This document shows positions 15,641-25,448 of a stretch of 64,000 nt of DNA, in pieces; the first letter of the stretch is position 1, and each line of letters opens with the position of its first letter. The position numbers were made by a program, and so were the translations under genes. Source of the DNA: Vibrio sp. Y2-5 (GTDB lineage Bacteria; Pseudomonadota; Gammaproteobacteria; Enterobacterales; Vibrionaceae); assembly GCF_014596725.1 (NCBI RefSeq), contig NZ_JACVEG010000008.1, positions 32,001-96,000 of the forward strand, given 5' to 3'. The notes beneath the pieces are model-generated. The model worked only from the letters and a program-made list of their open reading frames with translations. It was not told the DNA's origin and ran no database searches.

Positions 15641-16177
15641 ATGTTTAAATCTTTAATTCTAGCTTTAGGTGTAGTTGTATCAGCTTGGGCTCACGCCGGA
15701 GTACCCGATTACTACCATAAGCTCGCTGACAAAACAGCAGTACCCACTGAAGTATTGTTTGCGTTAGCTATTACTGAAACAAATACACCTCTCGATAACG
15801 GTAAAAGCATGCCTTGGCCATACACGCTCAATCTCAATGGAATCCCTGAATATTTCTTAACTTTTGATCAAATGATCTCGCGTGCCAAACAACTATTGAG
15901 TAATCAAATTATTCATTTTGACTGCGGGTTGTTTCAAGTCAATTGGAAATGGAATGGTCGAGTTAGATCACCTTCGGTTACCGACGCTTGTAGCCCGTAC
16001 CGAAACGGGGAAATTGCATCAGACATCATGAAAGAATGGTACGCAAAAACTGGGGATTGGGTCGAAGCGGCAGGGTACTACCATAATCCAGCAAACCATG
16101 ATGGTGCAGCGGACATATACAAAAAAAAATTTGATAAAAACTTAAGGTTTGCGAAGAGGGCTTTGCATGAATATTAG
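15641..16177 (+). CDS. Exported lytic transglycosylase (PilT-like, R64 nomenclature)
   Basis: 178 residues: signal peptide to about AHA-G20, then an SLT-type lysozyme fold with the catalytic Glu46 in ALAITETNT, FDCGLFQVNW (the GLFQ/GLMQ-type motif) near 105, and AAGYYHNP near 145 (the AYNAG-like segment). It cleaves peptidoglycan in the periplasm to let the pilus or secretion complex through. In R64-type pil operons the transglycosylase is PilT; here it lies at the front of the operon. SD AGAGGTGA upstream. Confidence 0.85.
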   Translation: MFKSLILALGVVVSAWAHAGVPDYYHKLADKTAVPTEVLFALAITETNTPLDNGKSMPWPYTLNLNGIPEYFLTFDQMISRAKQLLSNQIIHFDCGLFQVNWKWNGRVRSPSVTDACSPYRNGEIASDIMKEWYAKTGDWVEAAGYYHNPANHDGAADIYKKKFDKNLRFAKRALHEY

Positions 16178-16481
16178 TTCACCAATTCCAGTAATGGTGA
16201 GTAACGAAAGTTTTAAATTACTGTCTGGTCAAAAAGTGGTAATAGAATTTGACGGATACATTTGGGTCGGCGCTACCGATGGAAGTTACCTGTACGTTCT
16301 TAGCCTTGACCTTGAAGGCCAATTGGTACCACGAATATATAAAAATCTGGATGAAGCACGTGCCAAAGTAGACCTAGATATTGCTTTGGAAGATGTAGAG
16401 ATGGTTGAAGGGAACCTTTTCGACACAACTTTAATCATTCCCAGTAACTCGCTATTGAGAGAAAAGCATGTGATTCACTAG
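16167..16481 (+). CDS. Small unknown protein in the pil locus
   Basis: 104 residues from ATG 16167, overlapping the transglycosylase stop by 11 nt; GAAGAGGG lies 8 nt upstream (an earlier in-frame ATG at 16149 lacks one). Soluble and mixed alpha/beta. Not recognised. The overlap suggests co-translation with the transglycosylase. Confidence 0.65.
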   Translation: MNISSPIPVMVSNESFKLLSGQKVVIEFDGYIWVGATDGSYLYVLSLDLEGQLVPRIYKNLDEARAKVDLDIALEDVEMVEGNLFDTTLIIPSNSLLREKHVIH

Positions 16482-16601
16482 TATATGTAAGTGATACACA
16501 CAAATAGTCTTATAAAAACGACCGATAAAACTTACAAATACCTTCGCATTTAAACCAATAGATAATTAAGCGAATGTTAAATGATTACAAATAGGATCTT
16601 C

Positions 16602-17570
16602 ATGAAACGAGTAACGTTTCCGTTATTAGTACTGATTACAAGTCTTTCAGGCTGCGCAGCTCAACAGCACGTTGTTAAGCCTGTTGAAATTCGCCAGTAC
16701 CAGGTTGCAAAAGGTAATCAAATTCAACTTGTTGCTAGTGATTTAGCTGTAGAACTAGGTATTGATGGTATTGAATGGAACAACCAACTTAGACCTTGGG
16801 ATTACAAGACACTCCGAACCAGAACGATAGACATCACTAAGAACAATGCCCAGCAAGCATATTTTGAGTTGTTTTCCGACACTGGTTTATTGCCTTATTA
16901 CGATGTAACTAAAAATCGTGTCTTCATTGAACCCTTCAAAACACAAATTAAACAGACATATAACTTTGAACCTAGCTTCAACTCTGCTGCAGAAACCGCT
17001 AATGCTCTTGAACTAGCAGTACAAAAAGAGGCTTTGCAGAACGGTTCTATTAAAGAGTACCAGATCTATAAGGGTGAAAAGCTACAAGATACTTTGAACG
17101 GTTGGGCTAAAGAGGGTGGTTTCTCAAATGTAATCTGGTACATAAAAGATCAGAAGCAGATTGATGCATTAAAACAAACGAATAAAGCCAACATGACCGT
17201 AATTGAAAGGTCACCACTACTGGCGATTAAAGCTTTACTCAATAGTGTCAATAATTCAAATCGAATAGACCCTATCAATTTCCGTGTAGTCGAAGGTTCG
17301 CACCTATTGGTATTCCATGGACTAAACCAGAGCGAACCATTCAAAGTTGTACAAATTGAAGCAACAAATACGAAAAGTGCGTTTGACAAACTTGCTAAGG
17401 AATACAACGCCTCTCTTGAATACTCGGCACCTGTTTATATCGTTAAAGAATCGTTCAACACGGTTCTCACTAATCGAATTCAACTTTCGCTCAATGAGGT
17501 TATGGCGGGATATCCACTGAATATCAGCTATATCGAGTCAACCAACACAATTAAGGTAGAAAAACAATGA
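16602..17570 (+). CDS. Pilus lipoprotein with TcpQ/PilL-like domains
   Basis: 322 residues from ATG 16602; lipobox SLSGC, Cys18. It appears to hold two or three copies of a small TcpQ/PilL-type module (for example KGNQIQLVASDLAVELG then KGEKLQDTLNGWAKEGGF). These modules bind the secretin in type IVb pilus systems. It probably acts at the outer membrane as pilotin or secretin partner. The next gene overlaps by 4 nt. Call rests on module pattern and its place before the secretin. Confidence 0.6.
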   Translation: MKRVTFPLLVLITSLSGCAAQQHVVKPVEIRQYQVAKGNQIQLVASDLAVELGIDGIEWNNQLRPWDYKTLRTRTIDITKNNAQQAYFELFSDTGLLPYYDVTKNRVFIEPFKTQIKQTYNFEPSFNSAAETANALELAVQKEALQNGSIKEYQIYKGEKLQDTLNGWAKEGGFSNVIWYIKDQKQIDALKQTNKANMTVIERSPLLAIKALLNSVNNSNRIDPINFRVVEGSHLLVFHGLNQSEPFKVVQIEATNTKSAFDKLAKEYNASLEYSAPVYIVKESFNTVLTNRIQLSLNEVMAGYPLNISYIESTNTIKVEKQ

Positions 17571-18427
17571 TTCAATGGAATAAAACCAGTGTGGTGTTGG
17601 CCGCCGCTGCCATCGCTTTAGCCGGATGTTCAACCACACAAAGTCAAGTTGATGCAGATGTTTCAGCACCTGAGACCAATACCCCATTGAATCAACCAAA
17701 AGTGGATGATGTTGTAGAAGTGTCTAAAGTGAGCACTGAGTTGGCTCCTGCCCACGATACTACGCCCAAACTGAATACAACTTCTTTGGAACAAAATGCT
17801 AATACGAAACATCTCGAACATGTTTTCGAATCAACGGATACATCTCAAGTTACTACATACACTTTAATGAAAGGTGAGTCTTATAAAAACGCTATTTATC
17901 GATGGCTGTCAAAGGAAGGCTATACATCAATTGGTTTATTACTGAATGAAGACTATCTGTACCGCTTACAAGCCAAAGTAACTAAAAATCAGATATTTAA
18001 TTCAAATTTTGATGACGCAATCTCAAACCTTATTCAGGCGTTAAATAACGTAGAGCTGACAGAATCTCAACAAGACAAACTTGAATTACACGACTTTTCT
18101 GAAGGCCCAGGTGAACATTTTCATTTAGCAAAAGTAGGGGATCACAAGGTCATTATTACTACTTCAGCTTTGCCTGTAACAATGTTTGAAGTAAAAAAAG
18201 GTGACGTGCTCACTAACTATCTGCGATTAGGTAACCACTACAATTGGAATGTCAGCCCAGACTTCTACTTAGCCGCTAACTATAAAGTTCCATTCGATTT
18301 CAACATTGTGACTGAAAGAGACAATGTGAAATTAGCACTCCAGCAATTCCTAGAACAATACCCGGCATTAACAGGGAGTGTATACGCAAGTAAACGTCAA
18401 ATTTTCATTGAGAGCGCGGAGAAGTAA
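17567..18427 (+). CDS. Second pilus lipoprotein with TcpQ/PilL-like domain
   Basis: 286 residues; lipobox IALAGC, Cys21. A disordered Thr/Pro/Asp-rich stretch (about 25-90) precedes MKGESYKNAIYRWLSKEGY and a second module near FEVKKGDVLTNYLRLGNHY. The same K-G-(E/D)-x-x-x-x pattern occurs in the previous gene, so the two are probably paralogous outer-membrane partners of the secretin. Overlaps neighbours by 4 nt and 1 nt. Confidence 0.6.
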   Translation: MIQWNKTSVVLAAAAIALAGCSTTQSQVDADVSAPETNTPLNQPKVDDVVEVSKVSTELAPAHDTTPKLNTTSLEQNANTKHLEHVFESTDTSQVTTYTLMKGESYKNAIYRWLSKEGYTSIGLLLNEDYLYRLQAKVTKNQIFNSNFDDAISNLIQALNNVELTESQQDKLELHDFSEGPGEHFHLAKVGDHKVIITTSALPVTMFEVKKGDVLTNYLRLGNHYNWNVSPDFYLAANYKVPFDFNIVTERDNVKLALQQFLEQYPALTGSVYASKRQIFIESAEK

Positions 18428-19929
18428 TGAACAAGTTTATTAAAACAGCTTTAGCTGCCGTTTTAGTGCCGGTTGTACTTAGTGGCTGTACTGCTTTCCA
18501 ATTTAAAAAATACGAAAAAAGTAACAAGCGAGTACAGGATTATATTTCAGCCCAGCAGCAGAGTTTCGAGTATAAGAAGGTCAAAGAACTCGACGTTCCG
18601 CCAATTAAACCTACAAAGATAGAAGAAGATAATACTATTGGTTGGCTAAGCAAACCTGTAAGCCAGAAGTCCAATGGTGTGCCACTTTCTATTGTCTTGA
18701 AACAAATCATGAAAGGTTCTGGCGCTTCAATTGATTATGACTACGATGTTGACCCAAATCAGTCAATTAATATCAATTTCGAAGGTTCAATCGAAGAAAC
18801 CTTAAAAATGGTTAGTCTACAAGCGAATGTTTTTATTCGTAAAACGCCAACAAAGATCATTGTACAACGATACATTGTTAGAACCTTCACTATTCCTGCA
18901 ATAGCCGGTAAAAGCTCATTTCAGCTAGGTAGTAACGGTTCCGGTGGTTCTACATCGAACGAAGCTGCTCAAGAAGGTCAAGTCGTAGCTACCGGTTCTG
19001 GTGACGGTCAATTTGCTAAATTTGTACTTCAGGATAACAACAAGACAACGGATCTCGTTGAAGGTGTTAAAGCTATCTTGAAGACCACAGGATCACGAAA
19101 TTCATTAAGTGGATCAGTACAAGCACTTAATGGCTTGTCTACGCTTGTAGTTCGCACAACACCGGAGCTTATGAGTCAAGTTGAAGAGTTTGTTAATCAC
19201 GCTATTTCCGAAATGACAAAAGAGGTTGTTCTAGACATAGAAGTTATTGAATGGCAGAAAAATGAAGGTTCTGAGTTTGGTTTAGATGGCTTGATCCAAA
19301 GAGCCGTTGGTGCAGGCACAATTTCTTTGGGTGCATCCTCCACACAAATTACTGATTCTGGTGTTGCTGGATTAGGCTGGAAGGGAACGGATACTTACAA
19401 CGGTACCGATGCCTTAGTCCGATTCCTACGTCAATATGGACTTGTATCTATTACTACACATCAAACAGTAAAAGCTTTGAACCAACAACCACAAGAAGTG
19501 GACTTGTCGGATGTACGTTCGTATGTCTCAAAAACAACTGTGACATACAGCACTAGTGATTCGGACCCGGCTGTAGAAATTGAAAACTCAACAGTTCGTG
19601 ATGGTGTAAAGATGCTCGTTGTCCCGAGTATCTATCAAGATCATGTCTACTTACGCTTAAATGGTACTTTAGTGAAATTCGTGAAATTTGATACCCAGGA
19701 AATCTCTGGCGTAACCGTCTCGAACCCACGCACAAGACAATCACGATTCAATGTGGGCGGTAAGTTTGAATACAATCGTCCAGTTCTCCTAACAAGTATG
19801 AAGCAAATAGTTGAGCAGTCCCAAGACAACCGTACTGCGGAAGTTGTCGTTTCAAACAGTGGTGAAAAGAAAATCGTAGATACATTAGTGCTCGTTACTC
19901 CGCATTTGAAAATGGAGATGTCTAAATAA
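18427..19929 (+). CDS. pilN: PilN-type secretin of a type IVb pilus
   Basis: 500 residues; lipobox VVLSGC, Cys21. A short N-terminal domain (PLSIVLKQIMKGSGASIDYD, INFEGSIEETLKMVSLQ) is followed by the secretin channel domain from about 265 (EVVLDIEVIEWQKNEGSEFG) to the end (DTLVLVTPHLKM). The lipoprotein form and length fit PilN of R64-type pili. It forms the outer-membrane pore for the pilus. Start and stop overlap the flanking genes by 1 nt. Confidence 0.85.
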   Translation: MNKFIKTALAAVLVPVVLSGCTAFQFKKYEKSNKRVQDYISAQQQSFEYKKVKELDVPPIKPTKIEEDNTIGWLSKPVSQKSNGVPLSIVLKQIMKGSGASIDYDYDVDPNQSININFEGSIEETLKMVSLQANVFIRKTPTKIIVQRYIVRTFTIPAIAGKSSFQLGSNGSGGSTSNEAAQEGQVVATGSGDGQFAKFVLQDNNKTTDLVEGVKAILKTTGSRNSLSGSVQALNGLSTLVVRTTPELMSQVEEFVNHAISEMTKEVVLDIEVIEWQKNEGSEFGLDGLIQRAVGAGTISLGASSTQITDSGVAGLGWKGTDTYNGTDALVRFLRQYGLVSITTHQTVKALNQQPQEVDLSDVRSYVSKTTVTYSTSDSDPAVEIENSTVRDGVKMLVVPSIYQDHVYLRLNGTLVKFVKFDTQEISGVTVSNPRTRQSRFNVGGKFEYNRPVLLTSMKQIVEQSQDNRTAEVVVSNSGEKKIVDTLVLVTPHLKMEMSK

Positions 19930-21320
19930 TGACTCCTTTAAGTGGTTACGCAATACAAAGTGTCAGGATCAAGGATGGCAATGACACCGCGACGCAGATA
20001 TCTAGGACAAAAAGGGCGCTGCGTAATTCCCATAAGGCTGAGTACGATGTGTTCATCAAACGAGATGGACACTTAATCCGCTATTCCGCTTCTCAACCAG
20101 TAGATTGTTATATTGAAAGCATCATTGGTGGGTTGCGAAATACAGAACGTGCTGAGGTTGCTGACGGGTCATTCTTTTATTTGACAATCGTTGGTGGTCA
20201 ATATGTTTGTACTGACATAGAAGGTTGGATTCCGAAGGAAGAAGTAGTGCTAACTAAAGATGATTTAGTTCAGTACATACAACGTGGTTATGTAATCTTC
20301 ACTTCAAGCAATGAACTTAAGCAGGTTCAAGTTGATGAGGAACAACTACTAGCCTCAATCAAAAAATTACAACTGGTTTGTGATGATTATGAAACCAACC
20401 AAGAACAGCTCGGTGAACTGGAAGCCATCGAAAAGCAAGAATATGAGGTTTCCAAGAAGAGATTAGTAGATGAAAAGCAAAAGGTCATATCTACAAAATT
20501 AAAAACCGATGTGACCTTGAGTAATTTACAACCTGTTCATATCAGTGGTACGGAGCTTACCCGAAAACAAATTGTAGGTATTTTTATCGTAGTTGGCCTA
20601 ATTGTACTTATCGGTTCAGCATATTTTTATTTTAAACAAAGTAACCATAATGCGACTTTTGAACTCCCCTTGAAAAAGGTTTCAGAAACAGTTGATACAT
20701 ATGAAAGCTTCCGACAAACCCAGAGTGGTAGAACAACACTAGGAAAAGTTCTTCACTACTTAGAGCCAACATATTTGACTGTTAGAAATAATCGAATGCC
20801 TGATAACTGGGTAAACAAAGAAATTTTTTTCACAGATGGTTCTCTTACAGGAACGATCATTACCGAAGGTAATCGAATCGGAAAAATTGGTGACTTAGTC
20901 ATGGCATTTAATAAAAGTCCCAACAAACAATTTATTCGCATCGATGGTCAAGACGTTTCAATAAATGTACCAGTTGCGAGTGATGGGGAAGGACTAACTA
21001 ATCAAAAATTTAATTTCACAAAGCTGAGAGATAATTCGTTGGATCTATTGGCTTTATTAGGGGCAAGGGAAATTCGATCAAACAAGAAAGTTAATAAGGG
21101 TAATTACACTACTCAAGAGATAACCGCTTCTTTTACTCAAGTCCCAGTCACATATATTGGCCGATTAGCTCGACTTATGGGTAATCAACCAATTTATGTT
21201 GAAACTTTGAAATTAACTCAAACTGCAGTTATCGGGAAGGTTTCCATTGATTTCACTGCAACCGTAATTGGATTTAATGATACAAACGCGAATGAGGCTA
21301 GTCATGCAGCAACAAAGTAA
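19929..21320 (+). CDS. pilO: PilO-type inner-membrane pilus assembly protein
   Basis: 463 residues: cytoplasmic domain to about 213 with a coiled-coil region (150-190), one membrane helix at about 215-235 (GIFIVVGLIVLIGSAYFYF), then a periplasmic domain of about 225 residues. Size, topology and place between secretin and PilP match PilO2/PilO of type IVb pili, which links the cytoplasmic ATPase to the secretin. Sequence motifs alone would not be decisive. Confidence 0.7.
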   Translation: MTPLSGYAIQSVRIKDGNDTATQISRTKRALRNSHKAEYDVFIKRDGHLIRYSASQPVDCYIESIIGGLRNTERAEVADGSFFYLTIVGGQYVCTDIEGWIPKEEVVLTKDDLVQYIQRGYVIFTSSNELKQVQVDEEQLLASIKKLQLVCDDYETNQEQLGELEAIEKQEYEVSKKRLVDEKQKVISTKLKTDVTLSNLQPVHISGTELTRKQIVGIFIVVGLIVLIGSAYFYFKQSNHNATFELPLKKVSETVDTYESFRQTQSGRTTLGKVLHYLEPTYLTVRNNRMPDNWVNKEIFFTDGSLTGTIITEGNRIGKIGDLVMAFNKSPNKQFIRIDGQDVSINVPVASDGEGLTNQKFNFTKLRDNSLDLLALLGAREIRSNKKVNKGNYTTQEITASFTQVPVTYIGRLARLMGNQPIYVETLKLTQTAVIGKVSIDFTATVIGFNDTNANEASHAATK

Positions 21321-22110
21321 TAAAAAGAAACTCGTAATAGTAGGATTTCTAGTCGCTGTAGCGCTCTACTTATCTTTCGACACGTATTTTGGTGGGACTA
21401 GTCATAAGAGCACTACTAAAAAAACCTCGTCAGATACCGTGCCGGAAAACAGTGTTATTACTCAGAAGATCGTTAAAGAAACTACGATTGTTAAAGAGCC
21501 AGAAATTGCAAATCGAGATCCTATTCCCATGATGACAAAGGATGATATTCAATTCATCAGGGATATGAGACAGGAAGAGACCCTAGAGCATAACTTAAAA
21601 GTTCAACAGTTAAATTCTGATATTGCCAAGGCAGCTCTAGAACAGGCGACAGCGAACAGTAAAGTTGATCCTGAAGGTAAATTGGTTAACGAAATTACAG
21701 GTGGAGGTGTCCCTTATGCTGCTAAGTCTTCAACCTCTAATTTAAATATTGGTGTCTCGGAAACAACTGTATCCGATGAAAATGACCAAAACCAAGCACC
21801 CGACCTCGATTTTCTTGTACAGCAAGCGTTTGAGGGGCTAACCGTTGCCTCTTTAAGCACAAATAATGAGGGTACGGATGTATGGCTTAAATACCAAGGA
21901 GACCTATTCCATGTATTCAAAGGATTTAAGTTCAACGGGTTTGAAGTTTTGACAGTAACTCCAAATACAATTGAAATTGAGCAAGTAATTAGTGGGTTTA
22001 AGAAAACCTTCCAAATGACGTCTATTTCCTACCCCAAAAACGGTTCAGATCCGTCCGTAGAATACCAACGAGATTCTGATACCACTGACGAATTACCTCA
22101 AAGAGGATAG
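21304..22110 (+). CDS. pilP: PilP-type pilus assembly protein
   Basis: 268 residues from ATG 21304 (TGAGG 7 nt upstream), overlapping pilO by 17 nt. One N-terminal membrane helix (VIVGFLVAVALYLSF), a helical linker, then a C-terminal beta-rich domain (DVWLKYQGDLFHVFKGFKFN). PilP links the inner-membrane platform to the secretin. Assigned mainly from topology and gene order. Confidence 0.65.
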   Translation: MQQQSNKKKLVIVGFLVAVALYLSFDTYFGGTSHKSTTKKTSSDTVPENSVITQKIVKETTIVKEPEIANRDPIPMMTKDDIQFIRDMRQEETLEHNLKVQQLNSDIAKAALEQATANSKVDPEGKLVNEITGGGVPYAAKSSTSNLNIGVSETTVSDENDQNQAPDLDFLVQQAFEGLTVASLSTNNEGTDVWLKYQGDLFHVFKGFKFNGFEVLTVTPNTIEIEQVISGFKKTFQMTSISYPKNGSDPSVEYQRDSDTTDELPQRG

Positions 22111-22114
22111 AGTT

Positions 22115-23737
22115 ATGGCGGTAGCGCAGAAAAAATCACACAAGGAATCTCGTGAAGCAAGAATTGCTTTACAGACACTGTTGGCAGAGAAAAACATAGC
22201 ATATGTAGACAAGAACTATGTTTTGCATACCTACGATAGATTCAGTCCTGAAGTTAAGGAAATAGTTAACTTTATTTCCAATAACCGATATTTGTTTAAC
22301 GGTGAGCTTTTTGGGAAGCGGCCTATTATCAAAGAAGCCTCTAAAGATGAAGTTCAAACAGCACTTGCTGAAGCAATTATTCAAGATTCTGGAAATAAGG
22401 TCGCGGACATTACCCAGATTGCAAACAGAACAAAGAACTTGCTTGAAACTGCCGTTAATCAAGGTATTTCCGACATTCATATTCGTATCTTTGACAGGTC
22501 ATTATTCTTCGGACGACAAGACGGGATTATTAAGACATTAATGATGCCGCAAGATCGAACGTACGGTAAATCAATGCTTTCGTACATGTTCATGCGTTTG
22601 GCTCGTGAGAGCTGGAATGAACATGGCGACTTTGACGGTCGATTCGATATGACTGTTGATAAAAAAGGTGTGGGTGAAATTACTATCTCTTGGCGTATTT
22701 CCCAAATACCGTCTGTGCATGGGCCAAAGGTAACTATACGTAACTTAGATGCAAGTGATGTTGGCGAAAGTTTAGACGCTCTTGGGTTAAATGAGGGTCA
22801 ATGTTTTGAGGTTAACCGGCTTTTTAGTTCACAAGATGGTCTGTTTCTTTTAAGTGGTCCAACGGGTTCCGGTAAAACGACAACCATAAATACAGCCTTA
22901 GACACAGTTGCTAAAGCTGGTGATAAGATTATCCAGACTTTCGAGGATCCCGTTGAATGGAGTTCAAAAAGACCTAACTTGATTCAAACTGAAGTAAGAC
23001 CAGGTCAGAAAGTCTCTGAAGATTCCGATAAATTCAAGGATTTCGCTTACTTTGGTAAAAAAGCCCTCCGTGGAGATACCGATCTAGTATATGTCGGGGA
23101 GATCCGAGACAACGAAGTGGCAATGCTTGCGCTTCGTATGGCGGATACGGGCCAGTTCTGTGTATCTACAACACACACCAACTCTGCATTAGCGAGTGTT
23201 AGTACGTTTATTGAACAGTTCGACGTCAAGCCATCATTATTAGCGGCACCAGGTGTACTTCGAGGTTTAGCTCATCAACGACTCACTCGTAAAGTGTGCA
23301 ATTCTTGCGGCCTGACTCATGACATGGCTCAAGAACGTGCTAATAACGGTGATGAGCACTACATTAACGCAATCAAAAGCGCAGAGAAGTACGTAGCTAG
23401 ATATTCAAAATCAGAAGAACAAGAGAAAAGGTACCGTTCCCAACTTCGTTTCCGCGACCGTAAGGGTTGCAGTTTGTGCAACAACGGATTACGAGGTCGT
23501 ACCGCCGTATTTGAACTCATAATAGTTGAAGAAGAAGACCGAAAGTTCATCAAAAATAATGATATGAGTGGTTGGGCTGAATATCTAAATAGTAAAGGGA
23601 TGCCTACTATTTATGACCATGCAGCTGAAAAAGTCATAGAAGGTCACTGTGATGTACTTGTTATCGAAAGCATGCTGAGTGACATGACCGTTTATGATGT
23701 TGATTCAGCTTATAAATCGATGAACAAGTTGAGGTAG
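22115..23737 (+). CDS. pilQ: PilQ-type pilus assembly ATPase (GspE/PilB family)
   Basis: 540 residues. Walker A SGPTGSGKTTTIN near 247, Asp box and Walker B DTDLVYVGEIRDNEVA near 320, His box STTHTNSA near 350. A tetracysteine zinc site is split over about 55 residues (CNSCG near 394, CSLCNNG near 451), as in extension ATPases of the GspE/PilB type. It powers pilus polymerisation from the cytoplasm. No second, retraction-type ATPase is visible. Confidence 0.9.
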   Translation: MAVAQKKSHKESREARIALQTLLAEKNIAYVDKNYVLHTYDRFSPEVKEIVNFISNNRYLFNGELFGKRPIIKEASKDEVQTALAEAIIQDSGNKVADITQIANRTKNLLETAVNQGISDIHIRIFDRSLFFGRQDGIIKTLMMPQDRTYGKSMLSYMFMRLARESWNEHGDFDGRFDMTVDKKGVGEITISWRISQIPSVHGPKVTIRNLDASDVGESLDALGLNEGQCFEVNRLFSSQDGLFLLSGPTGSGKTTTINTALDTVAKAGDKIIQTFEDPVEWSSKRPNLIQTEVRPGQKVSEDSDKFKDFAYFGKKALRGDTDLVYVGEIRDNEVAMLALRMADTGQFCVSTTHTNSALASVSTFIEQFDVKPSLLAAPGVLRGLAHQRLTRKVCNSCGLTHDMAQERANNGDEHYINAIKSAEKYVARYSKSEEQEKRYRSQLRFRDRKGCSLCNNGLRGRTAVFELIIVEEEDRKFIKNNDMSGWAEYLNSKGMPTIYDHAAEKVIEGHCDVLVIESMLSDMTVYDVDSAYKSMNKLR

Positions 23738-23742
23738 TCCCA

Positions 23743-24774
23743 ATGGCTAAAACTATAACTCAACTACTTTTAGGTACTGACGAGCGACTTAAGCTTCTTG
23801 AGGATTTGGAAACGCGATTCACATTTGGTGATGATCCTCAAACAGTAGCCGATGATTTTATTGCATTCGGTAGCAACTTAGAAAAAGAGTTTGGTACTGC
23901 AATCAATGATGCAATTTCAAATGGTCTGAGTTTTACAGCAGCACTTGAAGGTTGGTTTCCTGAAATTGTCATAGAAGCAATTCGAATGGGGGAAACATCC
24001 GGTAACTTTGGTAAGGGTTGCAAATACGGTAAAGAAGCTTTAGAGGCTACATCAGAATCTGTCATGACATTTTTTATGACGATCGGTAAGCCAATTTTGT
24101 TCATCGTTAGTGTCTTTGCAATGATAGGGCTTATTTCCGTAAACCTAATGGGTACCCTTGGTTCGAATAAACCGATGAATCAATGGCCTTTAGTCAGCGT
24201 ATCGGTTTATGACTTTGGCCATAACTTAGTTAATAACTGGGGACTTTATTTATGTTTAGTTATTTTCTGTGTTATCTGCCTATTTATTGCCCTGACCAAC
24301 TGGACTGGACAGTCAAGAAACAACGTTCGCATGTCACCTCTATTTCGACAATACAACTTAGTTATGGCTCTGCGAATCATTAACGGTTTTGCTCAGCTAC
24401 GTTCAATTGGGCTCAGCCTCGATGAATCGGTCGAAATAATGCTTTCGAGCACCGGGTTAAATCGATACACCAGATATCACCTTGAGGAAGTGCAGGGAAA
24501 TATTCAGTTATCGGAAGTTGAGGGTGTTTTAGGAAGACTTCTAGATACAGGAATGCTTGAAGAACGGATGGTGAACCGACTTAACCGCGTTACTAACCCA
24601 GCGATTACTGACGTAAGGCTTTTAAAGCAAACTGCTACGGAAATTTATCGGTTATACAAAAGACAACTGGCTCGTACATCAGCAGTAATGGCTCAACTAA
24701 ACCGAGCTATTGGGGTCGCTTTATTTCTATGGATGATGGCTGGTTGTTTATTCCTTGCCATTCCTGATATGTAA
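23743..24774 (+). CDS. pilR: PilR-type inner-membrane platform protein (GspF family)
   Basis: 343 residues with three membrane segments (ILFIVSVFAMIGLISVNL, LYLCLVIFCVICLFIAL, ALFLWMMAGCLFLAI). Two GspF-like cytoplasmic repeats each contain a G-ET/E-G motif (IRMGETSGNFGKG in the first, LLDTGMLEERM in the second). It is the membrane platform on which pilin is assembled, directly behind its ATPase gene. Confidence 0.85.
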   Translation: MAKTITQLLLGTDERLKLLEDLETRFTFGDDPQTVADDFIAFGSNLEKEFGTAINDAISNGLSFTAALEGWFPEIVIEAIRMGETSGNFGKGCKYGKEALEATSESVMTFFMTIGKPILFIVSVFAMIGLISVNLMGTLGSNKPMNQWPLVSVSVYDFGHNLVNNWGLYLCLVIFCVICLFIALTNWTGQSRNNVRMSPLFRQYNLVMALRIINGFAQLRSIGLSLDESVEIMLSSTGLNRYTRYHLEEVQGNIQLSEVEGVLGRLLDTGMLEERMVNRLNRVTNPAITDVRLLKQTATEIYRLYKRQLARTSAVMAQLNRAIGVALFLWMMAGCLFLAIPDM

Positions 24775-24787
24775 AAAGGTAATTCAA

Positions 24788-25399
24788 ATGAATAACACAA
24801 CCAATGACTCAACATCAACACTTACCAATTCAGCAATAGATTTAACTGTGAGAGAAAATAAAATGGAACAATCAAAAAACGTCAACAAATTCACTGCACC
24901 AAAAATCCTGACTAAGAAACGCTCCGATGGTTTGGCGTTGTTGGATTTAATTTATTGGGGAGCAGGTATTCTGGCGATTGTAGCTATCATTGCTGCTCTT
25001 TACCCTAAAGCGATGCACCAGTTGCACATGTATCAACTTGGTACAGATATTGCCGACATTCAAAAAGCCTCAGTGAACTGGAAAGGGCGCCGTACGAACT
25101 ATTCAAATATCTCGATTAGTGATCTTTGTAAAGCGCGCTATTTATCGCACTCAATTTGTGGTGCCAGTGATGATGCTACAAGTGCTAACCCTTGGGGCGG
25201 AAATTACACCGTTTCGGTTAACTCAGATAAATCACTAATCGATGTAACAATCACTGGTATTGACGACGATTACGGTCAACAAGTAATTGACTCTTTAGCT
25301 TCTCGTACTGCTGATGAATGTTCATCTGCTGGCTCCAACGGTGCGGACTGCGACACCATCAGCCTATCAGGTACGACTGCTACTCTAACTCTGAAGTAA
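24788..25399 (+). CDS. pilS: Major type IVb prepilin (PilS-like)
   Basis: 203 residues from 24788 (AAAAGG 8 nt upstream), giving an unusually long 48-residue leader; an ATG at 24863 with GAGAG upstream would give a more usual 23-residue leader. The cleavage site is KRSDG|LALLDLIYWGAG, followed by the hydrophobic helix. Position +5 is Asp, where nearly all type IV pilins have Glu. Two Cys pairs (C...SHSIC; CSSAGSNGADC) can form the pilin disulfides. A strong hairpin follows the gene. Confidence 0.85.
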   Translation: MNNTTNDSTSTLTNSAIDLTVRENKMEQSKNVNKFTAPKILTKKRSDGLALLDLIYWGAGILAIVAIIAALYPKAMHQLHMYQLGTDIADIQKASVNWKGRRTNYSNISISDLCKARYLSHSICGASDDATSANPWGGNYTVSVNSDKSLIDVTITGIDDDYGQQVIDSLASRTADECSSAGSNGADCDTISLSGTTATLTLK

Positions 25400-25409
25400 T
25401 ACAGGAACT

Positions 25410-25434
25410 GGTCGCGGCATGAGTCGCGACCTTT
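25410..25434 (+). terminator. Hairpin after the major pilin gene
   Basis: GGTCGCG (25410-25416) pairs with CGCGACC (25425-25431), then TTTA. It is probably a partial terminator or 3'-stabilising hairpin that raises pilin mRNA above that of the downstream genes. Confidence 0.6.
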
Positions 25435-25448
25435 ATCGGGTGCAGTAA

